Positions 27,145 through 35,582 of a stretch of DNA of 64,000 nt are shown here, in pieces. The translations under genes were made by a program, and so were the position numbers. The stretch spans positions 34,871,360 through 34,935,359 of the forward strand of contig OX465583.1 of NCBI GenBank assembly GCA_950022655.1, read 5' to 3'. Origin of the DNA: Alentia gelatinosa (Eukaryota; Annelida; Polychaeta; Phyllodocida; Polynoidae). The notes under the pieces were generated by a model that worked only from the letters and a program-made list of their open reading frames with translations, had not been told where the DNA came from and searched no databases. How positions within the stretch are numbered: position 1 is the first letter of the stretch; each line of letters opens with the position of its first letter.

Positions 27145-27334
27145 AATGGGTTGCCCATGGCCTTTGGTCAGGGGTGGTCATTGCCCCCCCTGGTGAAACC
27201 ACTCTACACTCGCGCACCCCTGCGCCACCTCTCCGCTCTCGGCCGCACTAAACATCAAAGTGCGCGAGTGCGACACTGTCCTCTGTCTCATTCGCTTCAC
27301 TGGTCTCCTTCGCTCAACACCTATTTTTTCTACC
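27145..27334 (+). repeat. Split direct repeat A1 (left end of Ngaro element)
   Basis: These 190 bp are repeated without visible difference at 32037-32226. It begins with the AATGG core shared by all element junctions. It holds a perfect 11-bp inverted repeat, CACTCGCGCAC at 27207-27217 and GTGCGCGAGTG at 27260-27270, which could be a recombinase-binding site or an RNA hairpin in the 5' end of the transcript. No ATG-initiated frame of note starts inside it. Confidence 0.93.
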
Positions 27335-27442
27335 GCTCCTTGGCCCTCTCGCCCTCCGTACCTTCGGTCTCCGTATTCCCCTGAATATCGGCAGACGAGG
27401 ACAGGGTTACCAAGCGATTCAGTAAGGAATTATAGTTCAGGC

Positions 27443-28657
27443 ATGTTGACCAGAAGCGCTGTGGCGGCATCCGCACCCGCGGAGGCCGAGACGGACTCGG
27501 AAATAACGATAAGACAGCCGGCAGCCGAGAGCGACCACGTGGACTCGGTATCTCAACAGGGAACGAGCGCCAGCGCACGGACTCGGACTTCACGCATCAC
27601 AGCCCTGGAGGCCAACCTCGGGGGGGTCAGGACAGACGTCAACGAAGTAAAGACAGACGTCGGTGAAGTCAGGACGGATATGACCAAAATATCGCGCCAG
27701 ATGGACGGCATGATGGACGCGATCATGCAGATCTCCAGACCGACCTCGCGCCGGGCCGGCTCACGGGCTTCGTCAGCGGCCGAACGGACGAGAGACTGGG
27801 CCCAGGATCAGAACGAGCGCCTCCTCCCCGCGCCCAGGGCACTCCGAGAGGCATACACGACCGAGGAACACCTCCAGCGTGAATTCGGCCGTGAGGCCAT
27901 GCGACACGACCGCACAACGGGTAAGAGCCTACTTTCTGATTTAAATGCCCGGAGGCCGACGGCGAAGCCGTACATGTTTATGGACAGAGATGGGGTGTAC
28001 ACGCTGCACCAGAAACTGGACCTACGGTCGAGCCTCGGGCCTCTGGAGTACATTTCATGTTTTGTGGCCTTATTGAATGACGATCGCGCCTTGCACCCCG
28101 AGGACAAGGAGCATATGTTCAAACATCTATACCAGGTGACCGTTGATGCGCAGGCACGGCCGTGGGCCGGCGTCAGACGCTGGTCAAACTATGTTTTCGA
28201 CCAGGTCGAGTCGGGCAGGATGCGATGGTCGGATCACGGCCGGATACAGGAAGAACGTGTCCGGCTCGCGATGACCAGTGCCCACACCGCAAACAGCAGT
28301 CAAAACACGGAGACCGGACGTGCCCGGGGGAGCGAGGCCCCGTGCCGGGACTTCAATGGAGAGAGGGGGTGCCGCCACCGCAGCGACCACACTGAAGGGG
28401 GTATCCGGTGGTTGCACGTGTGCACGTTTTGCGACTCGGTGGGCAGGAAGTGCGGTCACTCTGTGCACGCCTGCAACCGCAAGCTGACATACGGACACGG
28501 GTACGACAACACGGCGGCTCCCCCTGTACCCACACCGCGGCGGGTACCCCAGGCGGGGTATCAACTGCAGGCTACTACCAGGCCGGCGGCAGCGCAGAGT
28601 GTGGTACACCAACCTCAGCCGAGTTCAAAAAACGGGCCGGCCGCGCCCCGCCAGTAG
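27443..28657 (+). CDS. Gag-like protein of the Ngaro element
   Basis: This is the structural nucleic-acid-binding protein of the retrotransposon, 404 residues from the first ATG at 27443. The frame is open from 27260, but that start is a GTG inside repeat A1. Residues about 54-95 carry three near-perfect heptads (V-R/K-T-D-V/M-x-x), encoded by 21-bp DNA repeats, and should form a coiled coil for multimerisation. A Cys/His cluster runs from C301 to C344 (CRDFN... to ...GHSVHACNRK), the zinc-finger-like region typical of DIRS-order Gag proteins and a probable RNA-binding site. The C-terminus overlaps the RT frame by 250 bp, and slippery sequence A AAA AAC lies in frame just before the stop. Assignment to Gag rests on position, coiled coil and Cys/His pattern, not on a close match to a named protein. 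Confidence 0.85.
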   Translation: MLTRSAVAASAPAEAETDSEITIRQPAAESDHVDSVSQQGTSASARTRTSRITALEANLGGVRTDVNEVKTDVGEVRTDMTKISRQMDGMMDAIMQISRPTSRRAGSRASSAAERTRDWAQDQNERLLPAPRALREAYTTEEHLQREFGREAMRHDRTTGKSLLSDLNARRPTAKPYMFMDRDGVYTLHQKLDLRSSLGPLEYISCFVALLNDDRALHPEDKEHMFKHLYQVTVDAQARPWAGVRRWSNYVFDQVESGRMRWSDHGRIQEERVRLAMTSAHTANSSQNTETGRARGSEAPCRDFNGERGCRHRSDHTEGGIRWLHVCTFCDSVGRKCGHSVHACNRKLTYGHGYDNTAAPPVPTPRRVPQAGYQLQATTRPAAAQSVVHQPQPSSKNGPAAPRQ

Positions 28658-28667
28658 ACGAGGCGCG
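28627..28667 (+). promoter_or_regulatory. Candidate -1 programmed ribosomal frameshift signal between Gag and RT
   Basis: In the Gag phase the codons are TCA AAA AAC, giving the heptamer A AAA AAC (28627-28633), a classical X XXY YYZ slippery site. The Gag stop TAG is at 28655. After an 8-nt spacer, CGCGCC (28642-28647) can pair with GGCGCG (28662-28667) around a 14-nt loop. The downstream RT frame lies exactly one base back and contains no ATG until codon 255 of the open frame (29170), after the start of conserved Pol sequence. Slippage would therefore join Gag residue 397 to the RT frame at 28633. The heptamer and phase are read directly. The stem is a paper prediction, and function is inferred. 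Confidence 0.72.
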
Positions 28668-31551
28668 CAAGAAAGATGAAAGGGGTGCCGGCAGGACGGA
28701 GTGTTGTGTTACGAATCCGGCTCCCCCACGTGACGTCACCTATCACGTGACCCCCTCGGCACGTGGCCGAGGGGTCCAGATAAACAACAACATTGACGGG
28801 CCGAATACACTCCCGGAGGAGATACCCCCCGTTTCACCGGCGGAGGCCGCCCCCGGCACCGTGGGGGATGATGGTCTCAGTCGCCTGCCGGGTGTTAGTG
28901 TTAGTGCGCCGGAATCTAACACTCCCGACTTTAAAGCACTCCGCGATGTCTGCGAAACGGGAATCCACCGGGAGGGCGTGAGTACGGACCCGTTAGCCTT
29001 CAAACAACATCGCCGGGAGACTTGGCCGGAGTTCACGGCCGTGGGGCCCGCCAGGCACGCGGAAATATACCGGACCGTGCGTGACACGGGAATCCCCAAC
29101 GCACTCGGCGCCAGGGTCGAGGTGCCTTCGGATCTAAACCTACCTGCATGGGACCATTACCTAGGACACATGGAGGAGGCGCAGGAGCTCCTAGGCTTCC
29201 TGCGATACGGTTTCCCCCTGGGATACCTGGGACCGGAGAGTGATACCAGAGGGGTGGCCAACCACCCCAGCGCAACCTCTCACCCCGTGCAGGTAGAGAA
29301 GTTTCTCGAAAAGGAGGCGGGCTTTACCAATATGATGGGCCCGTTCGCCGAACCGCCTTTTAGCCCGTGGTGTCACGTGTCGCCACTCATGACACGGGAA
29401 AAACGCGGGACGGACGACCGGCGCATCATTACCGATATGACTTTCCCGAGGGAGTGCAGCGTGAACTCGTTCATCATTAAGAACTCGGTCTACGGACTGG
29501 AGCGAGAACACGGCCTCCCTACGGTGGACGAGTTTGTGGCCAAACTCGTCAAGGCAGGCACGTCGGCCTACATGTCGTCCATCGACGTGTCGCGTGCCTA
29601 CAAGAACTTTAGGTGCGATCCCCTCGACTGGCCTCTGTTGTGTTTCACGTGGGGGGGCGGGCACTACTGCGATACGGCCATGCCGTTCGGCGCCCGTGCC
29701 TCCTCGTACCACATGCAGTGTGTGGCGGAGGCCATCGTGGGGATACTATCATCAAAGGGAGTCACGGCCGCGATGTACCTCGACGACCTCATCATCCTCT
29801 CCGAGGACCGAGGTAAGGCGGCCGAGGACTTCAGGGTCGCGCGAGACCTTTTCTCGGAATTGGGCCTACCCGAGGCACGCGACAAAGCACAGGAGCCGAG
29901 CCAGACCGTGACGTGGTTGGGGATAGAGATCGACGCCCGTGCCATGTCTCTATCGATCCCCACGGCCAAGCTGGAGGACATCCGTGGTCACGTGTCGGCC
30001 GTAGCCAAACGACGAACGTTGACGAAACGACAGCTTCAGTCGGTGCTCGGCCGGATATTACACGTGGCTAGGTGTATACGTCCGGCGCGGGCATTCGTCT
30101 CAAAGCTACTCGAGGCCCTACGGGGGATGAGGGGCTTTTACATGAACATCAATTCCGAGATGCGCCAGGACCTCGACTGGTTCGTTAAGTTTGCCCGGGG
30201 CTGGAACGGCCGCGCCCTCATCCCTCGGGGTCCACCGACGCGGAGGATCACGGTGGATGCATGCCTGTCGGGCGTCGGAGGGACCGACGGCCGGTTCTCG
30301 TACTCCGGACAGGTGTGCCCCGTCTTCGATCCCGTGGAGTGCATCTCAGAGCTCGAGGCTCTGAATACCATCTACGCACTCCACACATTTATCACAGACA
30401 GGGATCGGGGATCACGGATTGAGGTGTTCTGTGATAACCTCGGAACTGTTCAGACCCTCAATAGCGGGCGTGCCCGTAACCCTGTCCTGGCGGAGTGTGC
30501 CCGCCAGGCATGGATGGTGCAGGCACGTCTGCAGGTGGAACTGGTCTTCAGCCATATCCCCGGGGTGCAAAACGTCATCGCAGATGCCCTGAGCAGAGCC
30601 CATCTGTCGAGGACGGAATACGATAAGGCCACTTCCCTCATTCACATTCATGAGTTGTACCCTATCGTACCGTGTACCCATGCCTCTTTTGTACCCGTAC
30701 TCCGTCTCTTCTGCAGATCGGGCGCTTCTCTTACTCCAGGCGAAGGCATCTGCGAGGCAGTCAGAGGCGCGTGCCCCAGGTACGCTCGCAAACCAGCGAT
30801 CCGCAGTCACCACCTACCTGGCGTTCTGCAACCGGATGAGAGCGGACCCCCGGGCACCGACCGTGAGCCTGATCACGTCGTATCTGGAATACGTGGCGGA
30901 CCACGCCCCCTCGCCGGCCACGGTCGCCAACCAGTTATCGCACGTCCGGGCACACCTCCGACTGACGGGGGGGGACGTGCGGCCAACAGAGGATCACCGG
31001 GTGAAGCGTGCCCTCGAGGGCATGAGGAGAAACAAGCTGTACGTGCCAAACGTGAAGGCCCCCATACCGATGGATGTGTTCAGGGCGGTCCTCGACGCAC
31101 TGACGGGATCGCCCCTCCATACGGCAATGAGGGCGGGCATGCTCCTCATTTTCTACGCGGCCCTACGGCAGGGGGAGGTGGCGCCGCAGTCGGCTCGGGC
31201 ATTCGACCCGGCTCGGAACCTCACTCGCGGGGACGTGGTCCTCGGCCGCCGGCATCTCACCATCACCATCAAGGCGGCCAAAAATCTTCAATACGTAGGG
31301 CAACAGAAAGTGATGCGCCTCGAGGCCGCGGACGATATCCGGGTGTGCCCGGTAGACGCGGTTCGAGGCCTACTACGGGCGGCCCCTACGGCTTCATTGC
31401 GGGACCCGTTCCTGACACTGCCCGATGGGACGACCATCACATCACGGGTTATGACCAACGAATGGGACCGCCTCCTACAGGCCACAGGCCAAACGGTGAA
31501 GACATACACCCTCCACAGCCTCAGGAAGGCCGCTGCCACTCAGGCATTTGA
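28633..31551 (+). CDS. Reverse transcriptase-RNase H polyprotein of the Ngaro element
   Basis: This is the polymerase that copies element RNA into DNA. The open frame runs from 28408, but its first codon is GTG and no ATG occurs before 29170, so the start given here is the first codon after the inferred -1 shift. Numbering from 28408: RT motifs include first catalytic Asp D393 (SSIDVSRAY), MPFGARASS, and YLDD at 457-460. RNase H residues are D617 (ITVDA), E648 or E650 (SELEALN), D676 (VFCDN) and D726 (ADALSR). Conserved sequence stops near 30610. The remaining ~310 codons to the stop at 31551 overlap the recombinase in another phase and read as Gly/Pro/Arg-rich low-complexity sequence, probably a GC-driven open shadow. 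No protease or methyltransferase domain is seen. Confidence 0.9.
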   Translation, partial: RAGRAPPVDEARKKDERGAGRTECCVTNPAPPRDVTYHVTPSARGRGVQINNNIDGPNTLPEEIPPVSPAEAAPGTVGDDGLSRLPGVSVSAPESNTPDFKALRDVCETGIHREGVSTDPLAFKQHRRETWPEFTAVGPARHAEIYRTVRDTGIPNALGARVEVPSDLNLPAWDHYLGHMEEAQELLGFLRYGFPLGYLGPESDTRGVANHPSATSHPVQVEKFLEKEAGFTNMMGPFAEPPFSPWCHVSPLMTREKRGTDDRRIITDMTFPRECSVNSFIIKNSVYGLEREHGLPTVDEFVAKLVKAGTSAYMSSIDVSRAYKNFRCDPLDWPLLCFTWGGGHYCDTAMPFGARASSYHMQCVAEAIVGILSSKGVTAAMYLDDLIILSEDRGKAAEDFRVARDLFSELGLPEARDKAQEPSQTVTWLGIEIDARAMSLSIPTAKLEDIRGHVSAVAKRRTLTKRQLQSVLGRILHVARCIRPARAFVSKLLEALRGMRGFYMNINSEMRQDLDWFVKFARGWNGRALIPRGPPTRRITVDACLSGVGGTDGRFSYSGQVCPVFDPVECISELEALNTIYALHTFITDRDRGSRIEVFCDNLGTVQTLNSGRARNPVLAECARQAWMVQARLQVELVFSHIPGVQNVIADALSRAHLSRTEYDKATSLIHIHELYPIVPCTHASFVPVLRLFCRSGASLTPGEGICEAVRGACPRYARKPAIRSHHLPGVLQPDESGPPGTDREPDHVVSGIRGGPRPLAGHGRQPVIARPGTPPTDGGGRAANRGSPGEACPRGHEEKQAVRAKREGPHTDGCVQGGPRRTDGIAPPYGNEGGHAPHFLRGPTAGGGGAAVGSGIRPGSEPHSRGRGPRPPASHHHHQGGQKSSIRRATESDAPRGRGRYPGVPGRRGSRPTTGGPYGFIAGPVPDTARWDDHHITGYDQRMGPPPTGHRPNGEDIHPPQPQEGRCHSGI

Positions 31552-31684
31552 GGCAGGAATACCTGAACTTAACATCCAGAGGTATGGAGGGTGGAGGTCC
31601 CAGGCTCACAGAGACTACATCAAAGTATCAGACCAAGAGACTGTCAACAAGTCTCTCATTGAGTCTCTCTCCTTCAGAAAGTGA
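30650..31684 (+). CDS. Tyrosine recombinase (integrase) of the Ngaro element
   Basis: This enzyme integrates the circular DNA intermediate through a covalent 3'-phosphotyrosine. The ATG at 30650 opens a 344-residue frame in the same phase as Gag and +1 to RT/RNase H. The preceding in-phase stop is at 30590, so translation needs reinitiation, leaky scanning or a shift. Catalytic residues are R173 (ALRQGE), a probable K208 or K211, H289 and R292 (TLHSLRK), W315 (GGWR) and nucleophile Y323 (DYIK). This is the full R-K-HxxR-H/W-Y set of the lambda-integrase superfamily. The N-terminal ~110 residues look like a core-binding (SAM-like) helical domain. Length is normal for DIRS-order recombinases. 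The frame ends 48 bp before repeat B1. Confidence 0.93.
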   Translation: MSCTLSYRVPMPLLYPYSVSSADRALLLLQAKASARQSEARAPGTLANQRSAVTTYLAFCNRMRADPRAPTVSLITSYLEYVADHAPSPATVANQLSHVRAHLRLTGGDVRPTEDHRVKRALEGMRRNKLYVPNVKAPIPMDVFRAVLDALTGSPLHTAMRAGMLLIFYAALRQGEVAPQSARAFDPARNLTRGDVVLGRRHLTITIKAAKNLQYVGQQKVMRLEAADDIRVCPVDAVRGLLRAAPTASLRDPFLTLPDGTTITSRVMTNEWDRLLQATGQTVKTYTLHSLRKAAATQAFEAGIPELNIQRYGGWRSQAHRDYIKVSDQETVNKSLIESLSFRK

Positions 31685-31732
31685 CTATAAAAAACTTTCC
31701 CACCCTCCTCTTCCCTTAACTATTGGCTTCTT

Positions 31733-32041
31733 GGCTATTTCTATTATTTTATTATTACATGTTATGTTTAACTATGTAATATCACATAATCGTCATTTAT
31801 CTTATATCAAATATTATCAGAAATTGACAAATACATATCTATGTCATTTTCAATATTTGTCATATTGTCACAAATGTTATCACAATTGACAAACACATAT
31901 CTATGTCAATTTCTATATTTGTCTTATCATTGATACTCATGTATTTCTCTTATTCATATCAATAAGACTCATAAAATTAAATAAAATTTTATAAGCCCAC
32001 TACGGCCTTCACTCTGTTTCATTGGGGATCTGGGGTAATGG
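31733..32041 (+). repeat. Split direct repeat B1 of the Ngaro element
   Basis: This AT-rich 309-bp repeat is identical by eye to B2 (32269-32577). It contains a partly duplicated internal unit (about 31823-31865 and 31884-31926) rich in TGACAAA/TTTGTCA motifs in both orientations. Near its 3' end are a polyadenylation-type AATAAA (31980-31985) and an overlapping TATA-like TTTATAAG, followed by the AATGG core that is also the first five bases of A2. Confidence 0.92.
31980..31985 (+). terminator. Candidate polyadenylation signal AATAAA in B1 (repeated in B2 at 32516-32521)
   Basis: AATAAA lies about 300 bp after the recombinase stop, in a strongly A/T-rich stretch. The same hexamer recurs in B2. 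Either could end the element transcript. The adjacent TTTATAAG could instead act as a TATA box for transcription entering A2 or the circle junction. Only the motif is visible, and its use is inferred. Confidence 0.45.
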
Positions 32042-32226
32042 GTTGCCCATGGCCTTTGGTCAGGGGTGGTCATTGCCCCCCCTGGTGAAACCACTCTACA
32101 CTCGCGCACCCCTGCGCCACCTCTCCGCTCTCGGCCGCACTAAACATCAAAGTGCGCGAGTGCGACACTGTCCTCTGTCTCATTCGCTTCACTGGTCTCC
32201 TTCGCTCAACACCTATTTTTTCTACC
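32037..32226 (+). repeat. Split direct repeat A2 of the Ngaro element
   Basis: Second copy of the 190-bp A repeat, directly abutting B1 through the shared AATGG (32037-32041). A 42-bp C/T-rich linker (32227-32268) separates it from B2. It carries the same 11-bp inverted repeat as A1 (32099-32109 and 32152-32162). The B1-A2 junction reproduces the order expected in a circularised element. Confidence 0.92.
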
Positions 32227-32268
32227 CACCCACCCACTCCTCTTCTCTCCTACTCCTTACACTCGTAG

Positions 32269-32577
32269 GGCTATTTCTATTATTTTATTATTACATGTTA
32301 TGTTTAACTATGTAATATCACATAATCGTCATTTATCTTATATCAAATATTATCAGAAATTGACAAATACATATCTATGTCATTTTCAATATTTGTCATA
32401 TTGTCACAAATGTTATCACAATTGACAAACACATATCTATGTCAATTTCTATATTTGTCTTATCATTGATACTCATGTATTTCTCTTATTCATATCAATA
32501 AGACTCATAAAATTAAATAAAATTTTATAAGCCCACTACGGCCTTCACTCTGTTTCATTGGGGATCTGGGGTAATGG
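32269..32577 (+). repeat. Split direct repeat B2 (right end of Ngaro element)
   Basis: Second copy of the 309-bp B repeat, with no difference from B1 seen by eye. It ends with AATGG (32573-32577), after which unrelated host sequence starts. This defines the right boundary of the insertion. Confidence 0.92.
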
Positions 32578-35237
32578 TCTCCCCACCCTCCCACCTACAA
32601 CCCCATCATACAGTATACGCTTGTGTACTCCCTCACACTCTTAGTAGAGTCTTCGTTCCGCTTGGCCTTAATCCGTTTTAGGAACTCTGTTTGGAAAATG
32701 ATATCCCCCGTGTGTCACCTGTCCCCGGTGGCGCCACCTGGAGTAGATTCATACATTTACACATGTTGACTGGAGGGGCGTCCATACCTGGGCTTTTAGT
32801 GTGTGTAAAGCGGTGGTGAAATGACACATTGATGGGGTTGTTATGACCTACCTGACCGTTATACCCTTTTGCCTTGTGTCGCCCTTTATGGTTCCCTCTT
32901 ACCTCAGACTCTACTTTGGGGTGACTAAGTACGTACCTCCAGTAGCTAGTCACGGTGCGCGTCCCCCATATAGAAAAGACCATTTCATGGAAAGCGTGTA
33001 CATAGGCGGATACTATTAACCTAATTTGTAAATGAGAAACCTTGTAATATAGCTCTCATGAAGATGTCCATAGCCGGTCAATAGACATATTTTTCCTACC
33101 TGTGTCGAGTAGACCTCTTCCGCACTTATAATCCTGATAACATTATAAATCTGTTATCATAATCATATTCCTGAATATATGTACTCATGCTCAGCAGTAT
33201 GTTCCCCATACGATGTCAATAGCACTTTTAATGTGACCTCATCGAATGTCACCGATAGCAATAGCACCTGTTGCGTTCAAACTGTGGACATGCACTTTAA
33301 GATAGGCTAAAGGCTAGGTCTATGTTGCACTATAATGGGGGATCCTGCGGGAACGTGTATATGGAAGTTAACCAACTTAAGAATTATATACGATACGATA
33401 CAATGGCTTTAATTGCGATCTGTGCAACATGGGGCTGTCCAGTGGCCTCACGGTCGGTATATTTACAGTAATGTAAGAAATACTTTTGATTTATAAGATA
33501 TGTACAGAACAAATGTTGCTCTGGACCCATAAGGATCACCCACCGCGATCATCCACTTAATGGGCTAGCTACTCAATAATTGAACTGTAGATGACGGAAT
33601 ATTTGAATGAAAATTGAGCTCCCAATAGAAGTTACAACTTGAATGTTGCTAACGTTCCCATATAGATAACAAACTCGCTACATTCATCTCAGCAACTCCA
33701 TTCTAGATCGTGGCTCTCTAATCTGATCTCTCGGAATGTAAGTGAATTAGATAGTAGGCGACTGTGGCGCTGTGAACAGATATTGAACAGGCAGCCAGGC
33801 CCTGTAGAATGTTGCATTCCTTCAGTAATATAGGACTTGGAAGTGATAACTAGATTACAAATTCCATTGACACTTCGGCAGTCGCACTGGTTTCTCGGTG
33901 CCTTTGCCAATTGGTTTCAGCTGATAATTTGCTGAGAAATGTAGGCTTGTACAGCAGAAACATTCCAACGTTGGTATGGTATATACAATGATTTGTTATA
34001 ACCATTGGATTGATAGAAGTCGTTGATATTTGCACATAAAAGAAAAAAAGAAAAACCTTCGATACACTCCCTATGGCGACATCCGCCTTGATTAAGATCC
34101 TTTTAGAGGAGGCGTTAGAAATCCATTCAACATGTGCAAAGCGTCGAATAATTTTGATTCAAATCCGTACCTGAAAATGCACTGAAGTGACCTACTTTGC
34201 TAACAATAGCCAGCACTGCTCCGGCCTTGCCCGAGCTACTCCCTATAGACTCCTACATTGTGTCCCAAATTGCTGGCCGTACAGTGCATATAGTGTATTT
34301 GTCTGTCAGAAGTCTCCTGGGCATTAGCAGCAGCAGCTCCAGAGTCTGTATGACATAACGGTGCGAGGGTCAGGCAGGTCAGTATGATCGGGCCTCGCTA
34401 GTGAACTGTCTCCGAACCAGGCTTTGCCAAGCTACTCTAATTTACAGAAAATCAATTTTTCTAATCAGAAATCCGTACACGTGGGATTCATAGAATGAAT
34501 AGATGAGCTAATCATAAAAGTTACCTTCATGCACTGATCTGCTTGAGTTTCTTGATTGCATATTTTCCATTTAATAGGAAGTCCGTATGGGATTCATGGA
34601 ATGAATATATATATATATCAATTCTAAAAACTAACTGTTCATTCACGTACCGTTGCTTTTATATGATTATAAAATAGTGCTCTTATATGTTTGAATAACA
34701 TAGAAATATTATAAATCAGACTAGCTCAATTTCACATTCTGGTATTACACATATATTCGTAAAATGCATTGGAATATTGAGTTTGGAAACCCTAAGCATT
34801 TTCGAAAATCCGATGATACTACAAACTTTTTAGAAAGACCTTTTTACCAACATCTCCTGATCGGTGTTAAGCATGTGAGTCTATCATAAATGGTTGCTGT
34901 GAGTGCCTTTGGATCTGCTCAGTTATCAGTTTAACCACAAAGCTGTTTGGCCACGAGGGGTACTTTTTTTTATAGAAATATAATCTTAGCTCCCTTTAAT
35001 GAGTACCATGTGCATAAGATGAATGCTATACAGTTACAGGCCCGTTGGCAGGAATACATGTATTTGGTAAAGGTGGGCATACAAGGGGTGCTCTTAATCC
35101 CTGAGCTGCTCGGAAGAGACATGTTTAGAACTGCTTGCAGATGAAAACTCATGAAAAATAGTGATGGTATATATGGTTTTCACTTTTACATGGGAACCTA
35201 TATTTTCATTACAGTATAACATTCTCTTTCCAAATAT
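32578..35237. other. Non-coding right flank of the retrotransposon
   Basis: Starts TCTCCCCACCCTCCCACC. A diverged ~120-bp tandem duplication lies at about 34450-34610, each unit containing a GGGATTCAT(A/G)GAATGAAT block. A single GAGCTGCTC at 35103. No exon recognised. Confidence 0.55.
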
Positions 35238-35410
35238 AAAAGATAGTATAAATAGAGCATCGCTCACGCCAATAAAACAACAATTTAAAGCTGCCTACAG
35301 ACCTTCAGCCCAATTCCATGGCTGACATGTCTTCTCGGTCTCTTTGGAGGCAACAAAGTCCACCTGAAAGATTGTATCCACATTTTAGCTGACCTCAACT
35401 GACATCCCTG
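35238..35410 (+). repeat. Dispersed ~165-bp repeat, first of a tandem pair
   Basis: Landmarks: AAAAGATAGTATAAATAGAG, CGCTCACGCCAATAAAACAA, CTTCAGCCCAATTCCATGGC, TTTGGAGGCAACAAAGTCCA, and the terminal CAACTGACATCCCTG. It is followed at once by a second copy. Confidence 0.8.
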
Positions 35411-35582
35411 TATTAATTAAGCCTCCTTCACCCCAATAAAACAGCGGTTTGAACATCCCCATAGAACTTTATCCCACTGCCATGGCCGACACTGAACAGC
35501 TTCCGGGTCTCTCTTGGGGAGCAAATACTACTTGAACAAACTACATCCACCTTCTAATCTGACCCCCAACTGACATCCCTGG
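35411..35582 (+). repeat. Dispersed ~165-bp repeat, second of a tandem pair
   Basis: Landmarks: TTAAGCCTCCTTCACCCCAA, AAACAGCGGTTTGAACATCC, CCACTGCCATGGCCGACACT, GGGTCTCTCTTGGGGAGCAA, and CCCAACTGACATCCCTGG. Head-to-tail with the previous copy and lacking the AAAGATGAT leader. Confidence 0.8.

Larger units (their letters stand above)
27145..32577 (+). mobile_element. Complete Ngaro-type (DIRS-order) tyrosine-recombinase retrotransposon
   Basis: The element is a 5.4-kb unit with split direct repeats: A1 (27145-27334), coding region, B1 (31733-32041), A2 (32037-32226), B2 (32269-32577). The A copies (190 bp) and B copies (309 bp) look identical by eye. It encodes, in order, a Gag with a zinc-finger cluster, reverse transcriptase plus RNase H, and a tyrosine recombinase. 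Split direct repeats plus a recombinase instead of a DDE integrase place it in the DIRS order. Absence of a methyltransferase-like domain between RNase H and recombinase favours Ngaro over PAT or DIRS1 (family knowledge). No target-site duplication is visible, as expected for recombinase-mediated insertion. The coding part is clearly GC-richer than the AT-rich host DNA on both sides. All three coding regions lack internal stops and keep their catalytic residues, so the copy is young and possibly active. Confidence 0.94.

Noticed and set aside
27260..27442. Extended Gag N-terminus inside repeat A1
   Set aside because: The first codon is GTG and it would encode the non-coding terminal repeat. 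The ATG at 27443 is the first plausible start.
28184..28612. Minus-strand frames across the retrotransposon (up to 173 codons)
   Set aside because: Mirror frames of GC-rich coding sequence, no domains.
28408..28632. GTG-started N-terminus of the RT frame as a real start
   Set aside because: It overlaps the Gag zinc-finger region in another phase and lacks an ATG. The frameshift junction at 28633 explains the frame better.
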